Below are positions 63,526 to 64,000 of a DNA stretch of 64,000 bases, piece by piece. How positions within the stretch are numbered: the stretch's first letter is position 1; each line of letters begins with the position of its first letter. The position numbers were made by a program, and so were the translations under genes. Origin of the DNA: WHSW01 sp963722175 (lineage in GTDB: Bacteria; Actinomycetota; Thermoleophilia; Solirubrobacterales; 70-9); the NCBI GenBank assembly GCA_963722175.1, contig CAVRKA010000004.1:62001-126000 (forward strand), given 5' to 3'. The notes beneath the pieces were generated by a model. It was not told the DNA's origin, ran no database searches, and saw only the letters and a list, made by a program, of their open reading frames with translations.

Positions 63526-64000
63526 TTGAGCCAGCCCGCCGCCCCCGTTCAGAGCAAGACGATCGTCAGCGCCACCGATCTGCGCAGGGTCTTCGGCGAG
63601 GGCGCGACCGCCGTGACCGCGCTCGACGGCGTCTCGGTCGAGCTCCCGGCCGGCGGGCTGACCGCGATCATGGGCCCGTCGGGCTCGGGCAAGTCGACGC
63701 TGATGCACATCCTGGCCGGGCTCGACCGCCCGACCTCGGGCACGGTCATGATCGACGGCGTCGATCTCGCCGGGCTCGACGACGGCGAGCTCACCGAGCT
63801 GCGCCGCGACCACGTCGGCTTCGTCTTCCAGTTCTTCAACCTCCTCCCGGTCCTCAACGCACGCGAGAACATCCTCCTGCCGCTGAAGCTCGCCGGCCGC
63901 GATCCCTTCGAGGCGCTCTTCGACCACCTGGTCACCGCGATCGGGATCGAGGACCGGCTCGACCACCGCCCGGCGGAGCTCTCCGGAGGTCAACAGCAGC
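63526..64000 (+). CDS. MacB/LolD-type ABC transporter ATP-binding protein (3' end cut by window)
   Basis: Start TTG 63526 with GAAAGGACC ~6 bases upstream. Visible: Walker A GPSGSGKSTLMHILAGLDRP, HVGFVFQFFNLLPVLNAREN (Q-loop of the MacB/LolD/FtsE branch: FVFQxFNLLPxLxAxEN) and the beginning of the signature, LSGGQQQ, at the very end. This class pairs with FtsX/MacB-like permeases that do not translocate classical solutes but extract lipoproteins, export peptides or transmit force. The permease should lie immediately downstream of the window. Walker B and the C-terminus are missing only because of the cut. Confidence 0.88.
   Translation, partial: MSQPAAPVQSKTIVSATDLRRVFGEGATAVTALDGVSVELPAGGLTAIMGPSGSGKSTLMHILAGLDRPTSGTVMIDGVDLAGLDDGELTELRRDHVGFVFQFFNLLPVLNARENILLPLKLAGRDPFEALFDHLVTAIGIEDRLDHRPAELSGGQQQ

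Overview
The window is high-GC bacterial DNA (strong G/C at third codon positions, frequent GTG/TTG starts, tightly packed genes with 1-4 base overlaps). Gene content fits Actinomycetota, and I infer the Thermoleophilia/Solirubrobacterales branch: an F420-type LLM oxidoreductase, DUF445, MpaB-type DUF2236, DUF2252, a DUF7144-like membrane protein, COG4315 secreted repeats, an R2lox-like protein, and an ftsE-ftsX-S41 protease-rnr-smpB operon near the tmRNA gene. About 65 protein genes and one RNA gene are supported; there is no rRNA, no tRNA, no CRISPR array and no prophage.

Layout. 1-8.7 kb: end of a lipoate-ligase-like gene, LtrA, a metallophosphoesterase, secreted or repeat proteins, an LLM oxidoreductase, a cupin, an SGNH hydrolase and an MFS exporter. 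8.7-11.8 kb: a divergent arsenic locus (aquaporin + arsC on one side, arsR + arsM + an R2lox-like di-metal oxidase on the other) around a 54-base AT-rich double promoter. 11.9-25.9 kb: secreted lamin-tail/GD-repeat protein, DUF445 and DUF4393-like pair, FAD and SDR oxidoreductases, a complete polar amino acid ABC importer, lipid-type hydroxylase, DMT and GAP-family membrane proteins, and an MpaB-like oxygenase behind a 16-base palindromic operator. 25.9-26.6 kb: a REP-associated (RAYT) transposase bounded by two copies of one palindrome.

26.6-36.1 kb: M20 peptidase, HdeD-type membrane protein, SRPBCC, PEP-mutase-like enzyme, secreted amine oxidase, the tmRNA gene (tag ANDENHSFALAA), SnoaL-like genes, an M50 protease, a LigD-like 3'-phosphoesterase with a dead ligase domain, and a class I disulfide reductase. 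36.1-43.7 kb: a 775-residue basic/coiled-coil/HhH protein and the operon ftsE-ftsX-S41-rnr-smpB. 43.9-54.4 kb: glutamate decarboxylase, small membrane proteins, a holin-like/alkaline-phosphatase fusion, AI-2E permease, K+ channel, ClC channel, DHA2 exporter and a SulP remnant. 54.4-64 kb: DUF2252, cytochrome P450 and cydAB in one run, an SDR, a SHOCT protein, a split transketolase, a lipoprotein and the start of an ABC ATPase.

Points to keep in mind. (i) smpB, a SnoaL gene, the AI-2E permease and the SulP remnant all break at single-base indels in or next to short G/C runs; sequence error is the simplest reading, at least for smpB. (ii) Many first genes carry a TAnnnT box 6-9 bases before the start codon, which indicates leaderless transcripts. 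(iii) The most interesting biology is the R2lox-like gene translationally coupled to arsM, the tmRNA with a non-canonical T-loop, and the basic/coiled-coil/HhH protein.
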